Made by a program: the position numbers and the translations under genes. Source: Candidatus Microsaccharimonas sossegonensis (GTDB lineage Bacteria > Patescibacteriota > Saccharimonadia > Saccharimonadales > Saccharimonadaceae). Taken from it: DNA of 64,000 bases. The notes beneath the pieces are model-generated. The model worked only from the letters and a program-made list of their open reading frames with translations. It searched no databases and was not told the origin of the DNA. The DNA lies in contig SCKX01000001.1 in assembly GCA_004100325.1 (NCBI GenBank), positions 603,453-667,452 of the forward strand, given 5' to 3'. Positions within the stretch are counted from its first letter, which is position 1; each line of letters opens with the position of its first letter. This document shows positions 36,801-45,790 of this stretch, piece by piece.

Positions 36801-38745
36801 ACCGATTGTCCTTAGTAACGGCGAACTCCATGTAGGGTTAAATATTTACGGGCTCGTTCATGACTTTTACTATCCTTATGTTGGCTTTGAGAATCATGCC
36901 GCCGGAGCAAACCTTCGTCACAAAGTAGGCGTCCTGGTTGATGGCACCATGAGCTGGCTTGATGATGACAAGAACTGGGAGTTTACGTTTAAGTATCCGC
37001 ACATGGCGTTGATTGGGCATACGCTGGCTAAAAACGCTCACTTAGGTATTATTATTGAATTCGATGATGCCGTTGATGCTGAGATGAGTATGTTTATGCG
37101 CAATATTCACGTTGTGAATCTGTATGAGCATCCACGAGAGGTAAAACTATACCTGCACCAAGCCTTTGCCATTGGTGATTCACGCAGCAACACCGACACT
37201 GCGCAGTATTTGCCTGACAGCGATGCCATCCTTCATTATCGCGGAAGGCGCGCATTTGTTATATCTGGTCAGCATAAAGGTCGGTCGTTTGATCAGTTTA
37301 CAATTGGGCTGTTCGGCATTGAAGGTCACGAAGGTAGTTACCGCGACGCCGAAGACGGTATCCTCAGTAGTAATACGATTGAGCATGGTCGTGTCGACTC
37401 GATCATCGGGTTTACAATGCATATCGGTGCTCATAGTTCAGAACGTGTTAGCTATTGGATCGCAGCCGGCATGTCAAACCGTGAAGCACTCTACATTCAT
37501 AAACAAATTCAAGACGATGGCATCATGAAGCGTTTGCATCATACCGCTGATTGGTGGCATACATGGTTACAACCGGTGCTTGAAATTGTCCCATTGGTAC
37601 CGAAAAATCATCGCCAACTTTTATTGAACAGTATGATGATCATGAAATCACACATGGATAAGCGCGGCGCAGTTATTGCCAGTACCGATAGTACAATGCT
37701 CAATTACTCTCGTGATGCTTATGGGTATAGTTGGCCGCGCGATGGCGCATATACAATGTGGCCGTTTATTCGTCTAGGTTATGTCGATGAGCCGTACCGT
37801 TTTTTTGAATTCACAAAACGTGGGCTGCATCCAAATGGCTACCTTATGCATAAATACCGCGCTGATGGTGCGCTTGGTAGTAGTTGGCATCCATATGTTC
37901 ATGAAGGTGGTATTGTAGCGCCTCCGATTCAGATCGACGAAACAGCAATTGTCGTCTTTATGTTCGTACAGTTTTATAACGTCCATAAAGACAGTACGCT
38001 CATTAAAGACTTTTACGCGTCTATGATTAAACCAATGGCGGATTTTTTGACAGATTATATCGATGAGGCGACGGGACTGCCTAAACCTAGTTATGATGTG
38101 TGGGAGGAGATCTTTGCTACTTTAACGTATACGACCGCAGTCACGTACGGAGCACTTTTGGCTGCTTCAGAGCTAGCGGTGATTGCTGGTGACAATGACA
38201 GTGCGGTTAAATGGCGCACGGCAGCTGATGATATCAAAGTAGCTGCAGCCAAACACCTGTACAACGAAAAACGTGGCGTTTTTTACAAAAGCCTTGTGAC
38301 GATTGACGGTACTATTACCAAAAACCCGATTATCGACGCCTCCAGTATCTTTGGAGCCTATATGTACGGTCTATTTGATTCCAACAGCGAGCAGATAAAA
38401 ACGTCGATCGATACAATGATTTCTACGTTTAAACTGCTTGATGACGAACCGGGTATTCCACGCTATGAAAACGATATCTATCGCCGCTCAGATCCATCCA
38501 TTCATGGCAACTGGTGGTTTATTACAACCTTATGGCATGCTCAGTATTTGCTGGAAAAAAATAGTACAAAAGAAGCCAAGTATATTTTAGACTGGGTAAA
38601 GCATCATGCCTTACAAACTGGTATGATTGGTGAACAAATCAACCCCGTTAACGATGAAGTTATCGCACCAGCCCCACTATCCTGGTCACATGCTGAATAC
38701 GTTTCCACACTACTCGATTATATTGAAAAAGTAAGGCAATCATGA
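36766..38745 (+). CDS. GH15 glucoamylase-like hydrolase
   Basis: A 659-aa protein: an N-terminal beta-sandwich (~residues 1-260) then an (alpha/alpha)6 barrel. Key segments are YSRDAYGYSWPRDGAY, the catalytic acid region DVWEEIFATL and the base region APAPLSWSHAEY. It releases glucose from alpha-glucan ends, or hydrolyses trehalose. Start 36766 has GGTGGAG upstream and overlaps the GH57 gene by 35 nt. No signal peptide. Completes an intracellular synthesis/degradation set. Confidence 0.9.
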   Translation: MKPTALVGFVARPIVLSNGELHVGLNIYGLVHDFYYPYVGFENHAAGANLRHKVGVLVDGTMSWLDDDKNWEFTFKYPHMALIGHTLAKNAHLGIIIEFDDAVDAEMSMFMRNIHVVNLYEHPREVKLYLHQAFAIGDSRSNTDTAQYLPDSDAILHYRGRRAFVISGQHKGRSFDQFTIGLFGIEGHEGSYRDAEDGILSSNTIEHGRVDSIIGFTMHIGAHSSERVSYWIAAGMSNREALYIHKQIQDDGIMKRLHHTADWWHTWLQPVLEIVPLVPKNHRQLLLNSMMIMKSHMDKRGAVIASTDSTMLNYSRDAYGYSWPRDGAYTMWPFIRLGYVDEPYRFFEFTKRGLHPNGYLMHKYRADGALGSSWHPYVHEGGIVAPPIQIDETAIVVFMFVQFYNVHKDSTLIKDFYASMIKPMADFLTDYIDEATGLPKPSYDVWEEIFATLTYTTAVTYGALLAASELAVIAGDNDSAVKWRTAADDIKVAAAKHLYNEKRGVFYKSLVTIDGTITKNPIIDASSIFGAYMYGLFDSNSEQIKTSIDTMISTFKLLDDEPGIPRYENDIYRRSDPSIHGNWWFITTLWHAQYLLEKNSTKEAKYILDWVKHHALQTGMIGEQINPVNDEVIAPAPLSWSHAEYVSTLLDYIEKVRQS

Positions 38746-39416
38746 AAACTGGTAGGCTTTTACCACGAATGCTTCGACGTCATTCTCCGATTATGTACGC
38801 ACGGGGTAAAGTCCTCCGCAAGTTTGCAGACAAGATCGGACTCGTCTATTTTGGCACGGTTGACCAGCATGAGGACGAACATGAGGTTATTCGCGGGTTA
38901 ACGGTTTCAACGACACACAAAGACTCGCATTTTGCAGTCGGATCGTTTGATGATTATGATATTAGTCTTGTGGATCGTTTCGACGTTTCGTATGACGTGC
39001 ATCACAAAGTGATCAAACATTCATGGGTTATTCTTCAGGTTTCGTTACAAAATAAAGAACTACCTCATATATTCTTTAAACCAATCGGTCATAGTCCTGC
39101 TGCGTATAATCGATTCTTTACTGCGTTTCACACCCTCCATATTATCAATGATGTTTTTAATGAGAATCACCCAATAGAATTTCATCACCGCTACGAATTA
39201 TATGGATTAGCGACACATGTCGTGACACTGGAAAAAACATTGAATTCACGAGTGACCCAGACAATTGCAGCTCGTTTTTGGCCACATGCAATTGAAGTGC
39301 ATGAAGGAAAATTGTATGTGTATATTACTGAACCACGACTCAGTGAGGCAATGCTTGCCGCCACACTACAGGCTTCAACATGGCTGGCTGGAGTTTTAGA
39401 CGATAAAGAAGAGTAA
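38742..39416 (+). CDS. Hypothetical protein of the glycan operon
   Basis: A 224-aa protein of unknown family. It is coupled to the GH15 gene by an ATGA overlap. It is mixed alpha/beta, His/Phe-rich and has no membrane segment or known motif. The N-terminal ~35 residues are strongly basic. A role with the glycosidases is inferred from position only. Confidence 0.65.
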   Translation: MKTGRLLPRMLRRHSPIMYARGKVLRKFADKIGLVYFGTVDQHEDEHEVIRGLTVSTTHKDSHFAVGSFDDYDISLVDRFDVSYDVHHKVIKHSWVILQVSLQNKELPHIFFKPIGHSPAAYNRFFTAFHTLHIINDVFNENHPIEFHHRYELYGLATHVVTLEKTLNSRVTQTIAARFWPHAIEVHEGKLYVYITEPRLSEAMLAATLQASTWLAGVLDDKEE

Positions 39417-39430
39417 ACAGTACGTTTTAA

Positions 39431-39637
39431 CTAGTTTTTACGTGCTTTGACCTCGTTACGACCAAGGTTTTTCTTGGTTTCGGTGTACAACGCGTGCTTA
39501 CGGGCAATGGGATCATACTTTTTAAGACTGATTTTCTCAGTCGTGTTCTGCGTGTTTTTTGTTGTGTAATAGGTACGGTGCCCAGTCAGTTCGCTCACCA
39601 GTCCAACCAGTTTTCGCTTGGTATTCTTCTTTGCCAT
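39431..39637 (-). CDS. rpmG: Ribosomal protein L33, zinc-independent
   Basis: A 68-aa basic protein aligned with L33: HRTYYTTKNTQNT, LKKYDPIARKHALYTETK. Both CxxC pairs of the zinc form are replaced (KYDPIARKH), so this is the Cys-less type. Large-subunit component near the E site. It has a ~13-residue C-terminal extension. Stands alone between the glycan operon and yajQ. Confidence 0.9.
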   Translation of the reverse strand: MAKKNTKRKLVGLVSELTGHRTYYTTKNTQNTTEKISLKKYDPIARKHALYTETKKNLGRNEVKARKN

Positions 39638-39736
39638 AGTGGTCTTAATTTTTTCCTTAAAAATGAATGATATCGACTTTCAGAGGTCAATTATAACAAA
39701 CACTTCTCCTTTAGGCAAGGTGAGAGAAGAGTTCGC

Positions 39737-40231
39737 TTAGCGATAATTTTCAAAAGCGACTGGAAAGTCGAAATTATGTGTTTGTACAAGATGCATGACA
39801 TGTTGTAATTCGTCTTTACTGGCGCTGCTGACGCGGACAATATCGCCCTGTATCAATCCTTTTGTTTTTGGTGCTTTCTCACGGATAAGAGCAGTAATTT
39901 GCTTTGCATTATCTTGCGTAAGACCAGCGATAAATAAAATTTCTTTTGTAGTTTTTAGATTAGCAGTGACGATTTCTTTTGTCAGATCGAGTGATTTGCT
40001 TGACTGGTTACGAGCGGCGAGCTTCTTTCGCACAATATCGAGAATAGTTTCGATTTGCCAGTCCCCTGCAGCAGTGATTTTGAAACCCACCTTATCACCA
40101 ATCCATTCAATAGCTGCCGGCGTACCCTTGAAATCAAATCGATTATTAATTTCTTTCTCGGTTTGAACGAAAACGTTATTCATTTCTGCTTTGTCGTAGG
40201 TAGAAACAATATCAAAACTAAATGTCGGCAT
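39737..40231 (-). CDS. yajQ: YajQ family nucleotide-binding protein
   Basis: A 164-aa protein with the family start FSFDIVSTYDKAEMNN, then NNRFDFKGT and the end MHLVQTHNFDFPVAFENYR. YajQ proteins have two ferredoxin-like domains. They bind nucleotides; some bind cyclic di-GMP and act with a transcription factor. A TATACT box ends 6 nt before the ATG, so the message is probably leaderless. Confidence 0.9.
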   Translation of the reverse strand: MPTFSFDIVSTYDKAEMNNVFVQTEKEINNRFDFKGTPAAIEWIGDKVGFKITAAGDWQIETILDIVRKKLAARNQSSKSLDLTKEIVTANLKTTKEILFIAGLTQDNAKQITALIREKAPKTKGLIQGDIVRVSSASKDELQHVMHLVQTHNFDFPVAFENYR

Positions 40232-40237
40232 ACTTAT

Positions 40238-40243
40238 AGTATA
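40238..40243 (-). promoter_or_regulatory. -10 box of leaderless promoter for yajQ
   Basis: TATACT on the minus strand, 6 nt before the ATG. Confidence 0.55.
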
Positions 40244-40289
40244 ACAGATTGAAGCAAAGCCCAGATTATGCTAAAATCATCGGAGTGCT

Positions 40290-40365
40290 GCCGCGATAGC
40301 TCAGTTGGTAGAGCGCATCCATGGTAAGGATGAGGTCTCGGGTTCAAATCCCGATCGCGGCTCCA
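40290..40365 (+). tRNA. tRNA-Thr (GGT anticodon), CCA encoded
   Basis: Acceptor GCCGCGA/TCGCGGC, anticodon loop ATGGTAA in a CATCC/GGATG stem, T-arm CGGGTTCAAATCCCG and encoded CCA. First of three tandem tRNAs. Confidence 0.95.
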
Positions 40366-40431
40366 TGTAGCTTGATAACTTTATTCATTTCAGATAGAAT
40401 AATTTGGTATTACCTTATCTACAAGGAGTCT

Positions 40432-40508
40432 GCCGCCTTAGCTCAGTTGGTTAGAGCGGCTGTTTTGTAAACAGTAGGTCCACGGTTCGAATCCGTGAGG
40501 CGGCTCCA
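40432..40508 (+). tRNA. tRNA-Thr (TGT anticodon), CCA encoded
   Basis: Acceptor GCCGCCT/AGGCGGC, anticodon stem CTGTT/ACAG with loop TTTGTAA (anticodon TGT), T-arm and CCA present. Confidence 0.95.
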
Positions 40509-40548
40509 CGATACAGCTACAGTAATTTATCTTTGGTGAATGACATAT

Positions 40549-40633
40549 GCCGGAATCGCGTAGTGGCAATCGCACGAGACTGTAAATCTTGCGCCGTAAG
40601 GCTTCGTAGGTTCGAGTCCTACTTCCGGCACCA
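40549..40633 (+). tRNA. tRNA-Tyr (GTA anticodon), long variable arm
   Basis: Acceptor GCCGGAA/TTCCGGC, anticodon loop CTGTAAA (GTA), a long variable arm (GCGCCGTAAGGCTTC region) and T-arm TAGGTTCGAGTCCTA. The class II shape and GTA anticodon identify Tyr. CCA is encoded. 85 nt. Confidence 0.9.
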
Positions 40634-40636
40634 TAA

Positions 40637-40664
40637 AATAACTTGTCCTTACCGACAAGTTATT
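40637..40664. terminator. Bidirectional terminator after the tRNA cluster
   Basis: AATAACTTGTC / GACAAGTTATT with a 6-nt loop, followed by TTTTAT. It ends the tRNA transcript and may also serve the convergent 40683 gene. Confidence 0.75.
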
Positions 40665-40682
40665 TTTATGTTCATTCTATTT

Positions 40683-41123
40683 TTATGACTCGTGATGAAC
40701 TGGTTTGTGATGGTTGTGGTATTCTCGCTCATAGTCACTGCTCTGGGTGAGATTTATTATCGCAAACACAAGAAGAATGAAATTATAAAACACACCAATG
40801 ACTAGGTTGATAATGATTAACATTTTTGCTAACCGAGGATTCGGTTGCCGCATAAGATAATACCCTGCCACAATTAAATAGATGTGTGGTAAAAACCAAA
40901 AGACAAGCATCAAAACGGCGACGAACAACAATCCGAGCGGACTATTAGTCGCATTGTACGACCCATCTGAAATCGTTCCGAGAGACATCACAAAAAGCAA
41001 AAAGATTCCAAATAGAATACCCAAAGCACCAAAAATAATTGAAACAAGTCCATGTGTCTTTAAGGTGTTATTTGCTCGTTCAAATAAAAGTTTTTCGTAA
41101 TGTTCTGCACTGTACTGAACCAT
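40683..41123 (-). CDS. Hypothetical four-helix membrane protein
   Basis: A 146-aa protein with four hydrophobic helices (~residues 25-47, 62-88, and a pair in ~95-130) and a His/Tyr-rich C-terminal tail (YHNHHKPVHHES) that might bind metal. No family assigned. It lies 9 nt downstream of the TPR gene, so it is probably the end of the TPR-holB-rlu-trpS group. Confidence 0.6.
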   Translation of the reverse strand: MVQYSAEHYEKLLFERANNTLKTHGLVSIIFGALGILFGIFLLFVMSLGTISDGSYNATNSPLGLLFVAVLMLVFWFLPHIYLIVAGYYLMRQPNPRLAKMLIIINLVIGVFYNFILLVFAIINLTQSSDYEREYHNHHKPVHHES

Positions 41124-41132
41124 GTGACCCTC

Positions 41133-41786
41133 CTACATAACCACGCGACGTGGCTGTTTTACTTGTTTTGATTGCCCTGACGGAATAATCATTTTTTCCG
41201 CTCGCTCACGAAGGTCGAGCGCAAGTAATGATTCACCGACTCGTTCATATGCATCAGCTAATATCGTCAGTGTCTGAGGAATTGGGTCGAGTTCAATCGC
41301 ACGTTCGAGCGAGTCAATCATTTTACGATCATTCCCAAGCTTTTCCTGTACTTTTGCGTATGCAATATGCCGCGACGACAGGTCGCTATCCATTGCCAGT
41401 GCTTGTTCGAATGCGAGTGCTGCTTTTTCGTAGCTTTTTGTTTCATAATAAATAAGACCGACGTTATGGAGGCTACTTGCACTCGGCTCTAGTGATTGGG
41501 CAATTTCAAAACATTCAATCGATTCTTTGTATGCTTGTTGCTTGGCATAAAGAATACCAAGTCGGTTATAGGCGCTGGCGTTACGCTCGTCAACTCGAAG
41601 GATGGTTAATAAAGCTTTTTCGGCGCGAAGGTATTTTCGATCCTGCAAAGATGTCTGAGCGATAGACCACAACTGATTTAGTTTGTCGGAAAGTTTAGAT
41701 GGCAGATCACTGGCGACTTCATTAATTGTTTGTCGCTGCCAGAGAACCCAAGCGCCAATTATGGCAATGACAATGAGGCCTAACAT
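41133..41786 (-). CDS. Membrane-anchored TPR protein
   Basis: A 217-aa protein: one N-terminal helix (MLGLIVIAIIGAWVLW), then tetratricopeptide repeats over ~55-200 with the W-L-G-Y-A-F-A-P pattern (AYNRLGILYAKQQAYKESIECF; SLHNVGLIYYETKSYEKAALAF). It acts as a protein-interaction scaffold facing the cytoplasm or periplasmic side. TATAAT lies 8 nt before the ATG, giving a likely leaderless message. Confidence 0.75.
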   Translation of the reverse strand: MLGLIVIAIIGAWVLWQRQTINEVASDLPSKLSDKLNQLWSIAQTSLQDRKYLRAEKALLTILRVDERNASAYNRLGILYAKQQAYKESIECFEIAQSLEPSASSLHNVGLIYYETKSYEKAALAFEQALAMDSDLSSRHIAYAKVQEKLGNDRKMIDSLERAIELDPIPQTLTILADAYERVGESLLALDLRERAEKMIIPSGQSKQVKQPRRVVM

Positions 41787-41794
41787 GTATATTT

Positions 41795-41800
41795 ATTATA
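41795..41800 (-). promoter_or_regulatory. -10 box of leaderless promoter for the TPR gene
   Basis: TATAAT on the minus strand, 8 nt before the ATG at 41786. Confidence 0.5.
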
Positions 41801-42626
41801 GCACAGCAGCTGCAAGTTGTAATCTGATGTTGCCATTTGCCTCAATACGCTCATGGGCTTTTAAAAGTGCAGCGATCATCAGAACATGATCGGCGCTATG
41901 ATTTGTTTTTAATGCCCCTTGTACTAACTTCATCGCATCGACAAGTAACAGCAGGCTTTTAGCTCGATCATCTTTATATAGTAAGGCTAGTTTCAGACGG
42001 TCATATAAACTGCCTTGTATAAAGGTTCGTGCATCACGAATCATCTGGGCACGCTGCTCGAATATAGTAGCATTTCTTGCCAGCAGCGTTAATTGTGCAG
42101 GCAGGCCACTAGCGATAAATAGTAGTTGTGAACGCTTGACTTTATCGTGTATTTTTAGTGAATCTAGAAGCTTTTCTGATTGTTCTAATGTGATTGGATG
42201 AATTTCTATGATCTGCACGCGTGACTGTATGGTCGGCAGGAGCTTTGATACATTATGGGTTAATAATATGAAGTGTTTATTTTTCCCTGGCTCCTCAAGC
42301 AACTTTAAAAAAGCATTTTGTGCCTGAAAACCCATTCGCTCCGCATAATCAATGACGATTAAACGCGTTCCCGTCTCGATTGTTTTTGTCATCATATATA
42401 ACCGCCGAATGATGTCAATGGTGATCACGCCATTTTCGGTATCGATACTCTCGTTTTTTTCTGGCAAGACGTAGATCGGTTGCGTCAGTAATGCATGAGC
42501 GACATATGAAATGGCAGCTGAAAGTCCGACCCCTTCGGGACCCGTAAATACCAGTGATTGAGGGAGATCGTGAACAAGCATATCAAGCTTTTTTTGTGTA
42601 TTCGGTTGTATATATAGACGTGTCAT
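41796..42626 (-). CDS. holB: DNA polymerase III delta-prime-like clamp-loader subunit
   Basis: A 276-aa AAA+ protein. The P-loop region is degenerate (GPEGVGLSAAISYV, no Lys-Thr), as in delta-prime. It has FQAQNAFLKLLEEPGKNKHFIL and a sensor/Arg-finger region IQSRVQIIEI, all standard for HolB. It helps load the sliding clamp during replication. Its ATG overlaps the pseudouridine synthase stop by 4 nt. Confidence 0.8.
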   Translation of the reverse strand: MTRLYIQPNTQKKLDMLVHDLPQSLVFTGPEGVGLSAAISYVAHALLTQPIYVLPEKNESIDTENGVITIDIIRRLYMMTKTIETGTRLIVIDYAERMGFQAQNAFLKLLEEPGKNKHFILLTHNVSKLLPTIQSRVQIIEIHPITLEQSEKLLDSLKIHDKVKRSQLLFIASGLPAQLTLLARNATIFEQRAQMIRDARTFIQGSLYDRLKLALLYKDDRAKSLLLLVDAMKLVQGALKTNHSADHVLMIAALLKAHERIEANGNIRLQLAAAVL

Positions 42627-43807
42627 AGCACCGTCTTTTGCACGTAATGTGGAAATTTATTAAAAAATTCTATTGGTAACGGAGCGACAAAGAACTCATG
42701 TCTTGCTGGAGGAATGAAGATTTCAAGCGTGTGTGCATGCAAAAACATCCGATCAGTTTTTATGTTACCATATATTCTATCACCGAGGATTGGCGTGTGT
42801 AGATACTGCATATGAACGCGAAGTTGATGGGTGCGACCCGTTTTTGGCCATAATTTGACTAAAGCTTCGTTCTCTTTTGTTGCAAGTAATTCATAGATAG
42901 TGACGGCACTTTTACCACTGGGATCAACCCGAAAAGTGCTTGGTGCCGAAGGATTCCGTCCAATCGGTAAATCAATCATTGCTGTCAGAACCTCTGGAAC
43001 GCCTTCAGTGACTGCTATATATTCCTTCTTGACTTGACGAGCAGCGAATTGTTTTTTCAACATATCCGCCGCTTCATCATGACGAGCTCCTATAATAACC
43101 CCACTAGTGTCACGATCAAGTCGGTGTACAATGCCAGGGCGGCTAGTTTCAAGACCAAAAGTCGTATAACGACGGAAAAAATCTGCCACGGTAAATTCAT
43201 CATTCATCACACCCTTAGAGTGCGTCAACATACCAGACGGTTTATTAATAACAATGACATTATCATCAATATAGACAATCGGCAGGTCTTGTTCACTAAA
43301 GTCGCTATATTCAGGTGGAATCATTGCGATATCATCCGTCTCAAGCACCTCCTGCTTCGGACGTGTGACGACGACACCATCAACTTTAACGTGTCCGGCT
43401 TTGATATATTTTTGCAGCGTACTTCGAGATAGTTTTGGATAACGAATCGCCAGTTCATGATCAAGTCGGCGTTTCGGGGTGGTAACTTTAAAGACATAGG
43501 CGTCTTTACCTTTAAATGGCATGCCGTATGTCGTATGTGACGTATCAAGCGGGTTCTTGACGACATGTCCAACGACTTCAGAGTCGATCGTTTGGATTTG
43601 TTCAAGGATGTAGCTTTTATCATCATCGGCGTGACCATCAATTAACACATAATATCGTGTTTTTTCAAAAACACACGTGATGAGTTTCACTCCTTGACGA
43701 ATCATCACTTCTTTCGATTGCATTATCTCGGCTGTTGAAGTGAGTTCACCAGCAATTTCAAATTGTCGCAAAATGACGCGGATATCTCGAGTAAGTGTTT
43801 TTGACAT
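42623..43807 (-). CDS. RluA-family pseudouridine synthase with N-terminal extension
   Basis: A 394-aa protein. The start is the ATG at 43807 just after the trpS stop. It has an S4 RNA-binding domain (~residues 120-180, RSTLQKYIKAGHVKVDGV) and the catalytic domain with RLDRDTSGVII (catalytic Asp). The end region is KTGRTHQLRVHM and GDRIYG. It isomerises uridines in rRNA or tRNA. The first ~110 residues are not part of standard RluD and are unidentified. Coupled to holB. Confidence 0.85.
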   Translation of the reverse strand: MSKTLTRDIRVILRQFEIAGELTSTAEIMQSKEVMIRQGVKLITCVFEKTRYYVLIDGHADDDKSYILEQIQTIDSEVVGHVVKNPLDTSHTTYGMPFKGKDAYVFKVTTPKRRLDHELAIRYPKLSRSTLQKYIKAGHVKVDGVVVTRPKQEVLETDDIAMIPPEYSDFSEQDLPIVYIDDNVIVINKPSGMLTHSKGVMNDEFTVADFFRRYTTFGLETSRPGIVHRLDRDTSGVIIGARHDEAADMLKKQFAARQVKKEYIAVTEGVPEVLTAMIDLPIGRNPSAPSTFRVDPSGKSAVTIYELLATKENEALVKLWPKTGRTHQLRVHMQYLHTPILGDRIYGNIKTDRMFLHAHTLEIFIPPARHEFFVAPLPIEFFNKFPHYVQKTVL

Positions 43808-43808
43808 C

Positions 43809-44846
43809 TTACTGTCCCGGACGCAGTCCGACGGCTTGTTGCGCACGCAGCAAGGTTGCCTGTGCCACGACTGATAATTTTTTCTCTGATGCCTGTAGTT
43901 TTTTCAAGACCGCGTCTTCGTCAACCTCATGAAGCTTTTTCTGAAAATCTGTCAAGAACCGTCGCGTTTCTTCCGCAACGACTGCTTTAAAGTCACCATA
44001 ACGTGTTTGTCCCTCAAATTCTGCGACAACTGAACTGAGTGGGCGACCTTGCAGCAACGCGAGTATTTCAAGTAAGTTACTGACGCCCGGTTGCTTCTTG
44101 CGGTCAAACCGAACATAGGCTTCTTTATCTGTTACGGCGCTCATCACTTTTCGTGCCGCTGCCTCAGGCGTATCACTTAAGAATATAACCCCTTTTCCCG
44201 ATTCATCACTTTTGCTCATTTTTTTTGTCGGATCTTGGAGGTCTTTAATACGAAGCCCCTGTTCTTTACCGAAAAATTCGTGTTGTTCTTTGACTGATTT
44301 TGGAAGGATAAAAATGTCACCAAAATTTTTATTAAACCGCTCACCGATATCACGAGTAAATTCAAGGTGTTGTGACTGGTCATCACCCACTGGCACATAC
44401 GTAGGACTATACAACAGGATATCAGCGGCCATTAGGACTGGGTAGTTAAAAAGCCCGACACTTACTCGTTCGTCACCAATCGTGCCCGATTTGTCCTTAT
44501 ACTGAGTCATGCGGCTCATTTCACCCATACCCGTAAAACAGTCGAGGATCCATGTAAGTTCACTGTGTGCAGGGATGTAGCTTTGACGGTACACATGAAT
44601 GTCAGGGTTATTCAGTGGTAACCCTGCCGCGACGAATTGTTTGGCAGTCAATAAAATCTGTTTGTAAATCGCACTATGATCGACTGTCGTCGTGATGCTA
44701 TGCAGATCAGGAATAAACATGTTAATCTGATAGTCTTTTGAACGTGTGTGTGCCATATCAATAATAGGTAGAATAGCACCAAAATAATTTCCGATCGTCA
44801 GATTGTTATTCGCACGTAGTCCGGTCAAAATAATTGGTTTTGCCAT
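43809..44846 (-). CDS. trpS: Tryptophanyl-tRNA synthetase
   Basis: A 345-aa class I synthetase. The HIGH-like TIGNYFGAI is near residue 18 and KKMSKSDES is the KMSKS loop. Other family segments include YPVLMAADILLY and VPVGDDQSQHLE. The start is moved to 44846 (MAKPIILTG), 7 nt after a TATAAT box; the track start is upstream of the promoter. Charges tRNA-Trp with tryptophan. Confidence 0.93.
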   Translation of the reverse strand: MAKPIILTGLRANNNLTIGNYFGAILPIIDMAHTRSKDYQINMFIPDLHSITTTVDHSAIYKQILLTAKQFVAAGLPLNNPDIHVYRQSYIPAHSELTWILDCFTGMGEMSRMTQYKDKSGTIGDERVSVGLFNYPVLMAADILLYSPTYVPVGDDQSQHLEFTRDIGERFNKNFGDIFILPKSVKEQHEFFGKEQGLRIKDLQDPTKKMSKSDESGKGVIFLSDTPEAAARKVMSAVTDKEAYVRFDRKKQPGVSNLLEILALLQGRPLSSVVAEFEGQTRYGDFKAVVAEETRRFLTDFQKKLHEVDEDAVLKKLQASEKKLSVVAQATLLRAQQAVGLRPGQ

Positions 44847-44853
44847 TTGTTTT

Positions 44854-44859
44854 ATTATA
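44854..44859 (-). promoter_or_regulatory. -10 box of leaderless promoter for trpS
   Basis: TATAAT on the minus strand, 7 nt before the ATG. Confidence 0.6.
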
Positions 44860-44898
44860 GCCCACTTTACAATTATCAGCACTGTTATAGATAAAAAA

Positions 44899-44920
44899 GA
44901 CCCCATCGATGCGTGGGGTC
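44899..44920 (-). terminator. Intrinsic terminator after rpsI
   Basis: GACCCCA / TGGGGTC with an 8-nt loop flanked by A and T runs (TTTTTT on the minus strand). Ends the infA-rpsI ribosomal operon. Confidence 0.85.
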
Positions 44921-44939
44921 CTTTTTTGTTTAGTGGTAA

Positions 44940-45350
44940 TTATCGCTTTGAGAATTGTTCACGTTTACGGGCCGAACGTAGACCATATTTTTTACGTTCT
45001 TTTTCACGAGAGTCGCGTTTTAAGAACTCGGCTTTTTTAAGAGCGGAACGAAGATCAGAATGAGCGGTCGTAAGTGCTTTTGCAATCGCTAACTTGATAG
45101 CGTCTACTTGACCTGCACTACCGCCACCAGCAACACGAATGGTGATGTCATAGTTTTTTTGCTTGCCAACAAGCGCAAGTGGGTCAGTAATTTCAGCAAG
45201 AAGCGATTTGTTGCCTGAAAGGTACTCTTTGGCTGGCTTATTGTTGATGGTCATTGTTCCCGTCCCATCATAGAGTCGTGCGCGTGCTGTTGCCGCCTTT
45301 CGTCGGCCAAGTCCGTAGAAATATGTTTCTGATGTAGAGTTAGTGGCCAT
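44940..45350 (-). CDS. rpsI: Ribosomal protein S9
   Basis: A 136-aa S9: YGLGRRKAATARARL start, GGGSAGQVDAIKLAIAKAL, and the C-terminal KKYGLRSARKREQFSKR, whose final KR tail contacts P-site tRNA. Overlaps rplM by one base. Last gene of the operon. Confidence 0.97.
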   Translation of the reverse strand: MATNSTSETYFYGLGRRKAATARARLYDGTGTMTINNKPAKEYLSGNKSLLAEITDPLALVGKQKNYDITIRVAGGGSAGQVDAIKLAIAKALTTAHSDLRSALKKAEFLKRDSREKERKKYGLRSARKREQFSKR

Positions 45351-45790
45351 TATTTTACCTCAACTTTCGTAGGTGTTTGTGCAGTATGGGAGTGCGTCTC
45401 ACCAGCAAACACGCGCAGGCGCGCCATACGGTCAGCTGATAGCTTGTTCTTTGGAATCATTCCCTTGACTGCTTCTTCAATGATTCGCTCAGGGTACTTT
45501 AAGCGTACCTCTTTAAGCGTTGCTTCTGTGATACCACCAGGAAAACCACTGTGTCGGTAGTACCGTTTGCCAGTTTCTTTGTCACCGGTCACAATCAGTG
45601 CCTGCGCATTGATGACTACCACATAATCACCATTATCGATGTGTGGGGTGTAGGTAACTTTTGATTTACCGATCAAAAGGCGTGCAATGACGGTTGCGAT
45701 ACGACCAAGTGGCGCCTCAGAAGCATCAATAAGAAACCACCTACGATCAATGTCGACTGATTTTTGATTAAATGTTTTAGCGTTTACCAT
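45350..45790 (-). CDS. rplM: Ribosomal protein L13
   Basis: A 146-aa L13: RRWFLIDASEAPLGRIATVIARLL, VVVINA, YRHSGFPGG and AVKGMIPKN. Early-assembling 50S protein. One-base overlaps on both sides with rplQ and rpsI. Confidence 0.97.
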   Translation of the reverse strand: MVNAKTFNQKSVDIDRRWFLIDASEAPLGRIATVIARLLIGKSKVTYTPHIDNGDYVVVINAQALIVTGDKETGKRYYRHSGFPGGITEATLKEVRLKYPERIIEEAVKGMIPKNKLSADRMARLRVFAGETHSHTAQTPTKVEVK

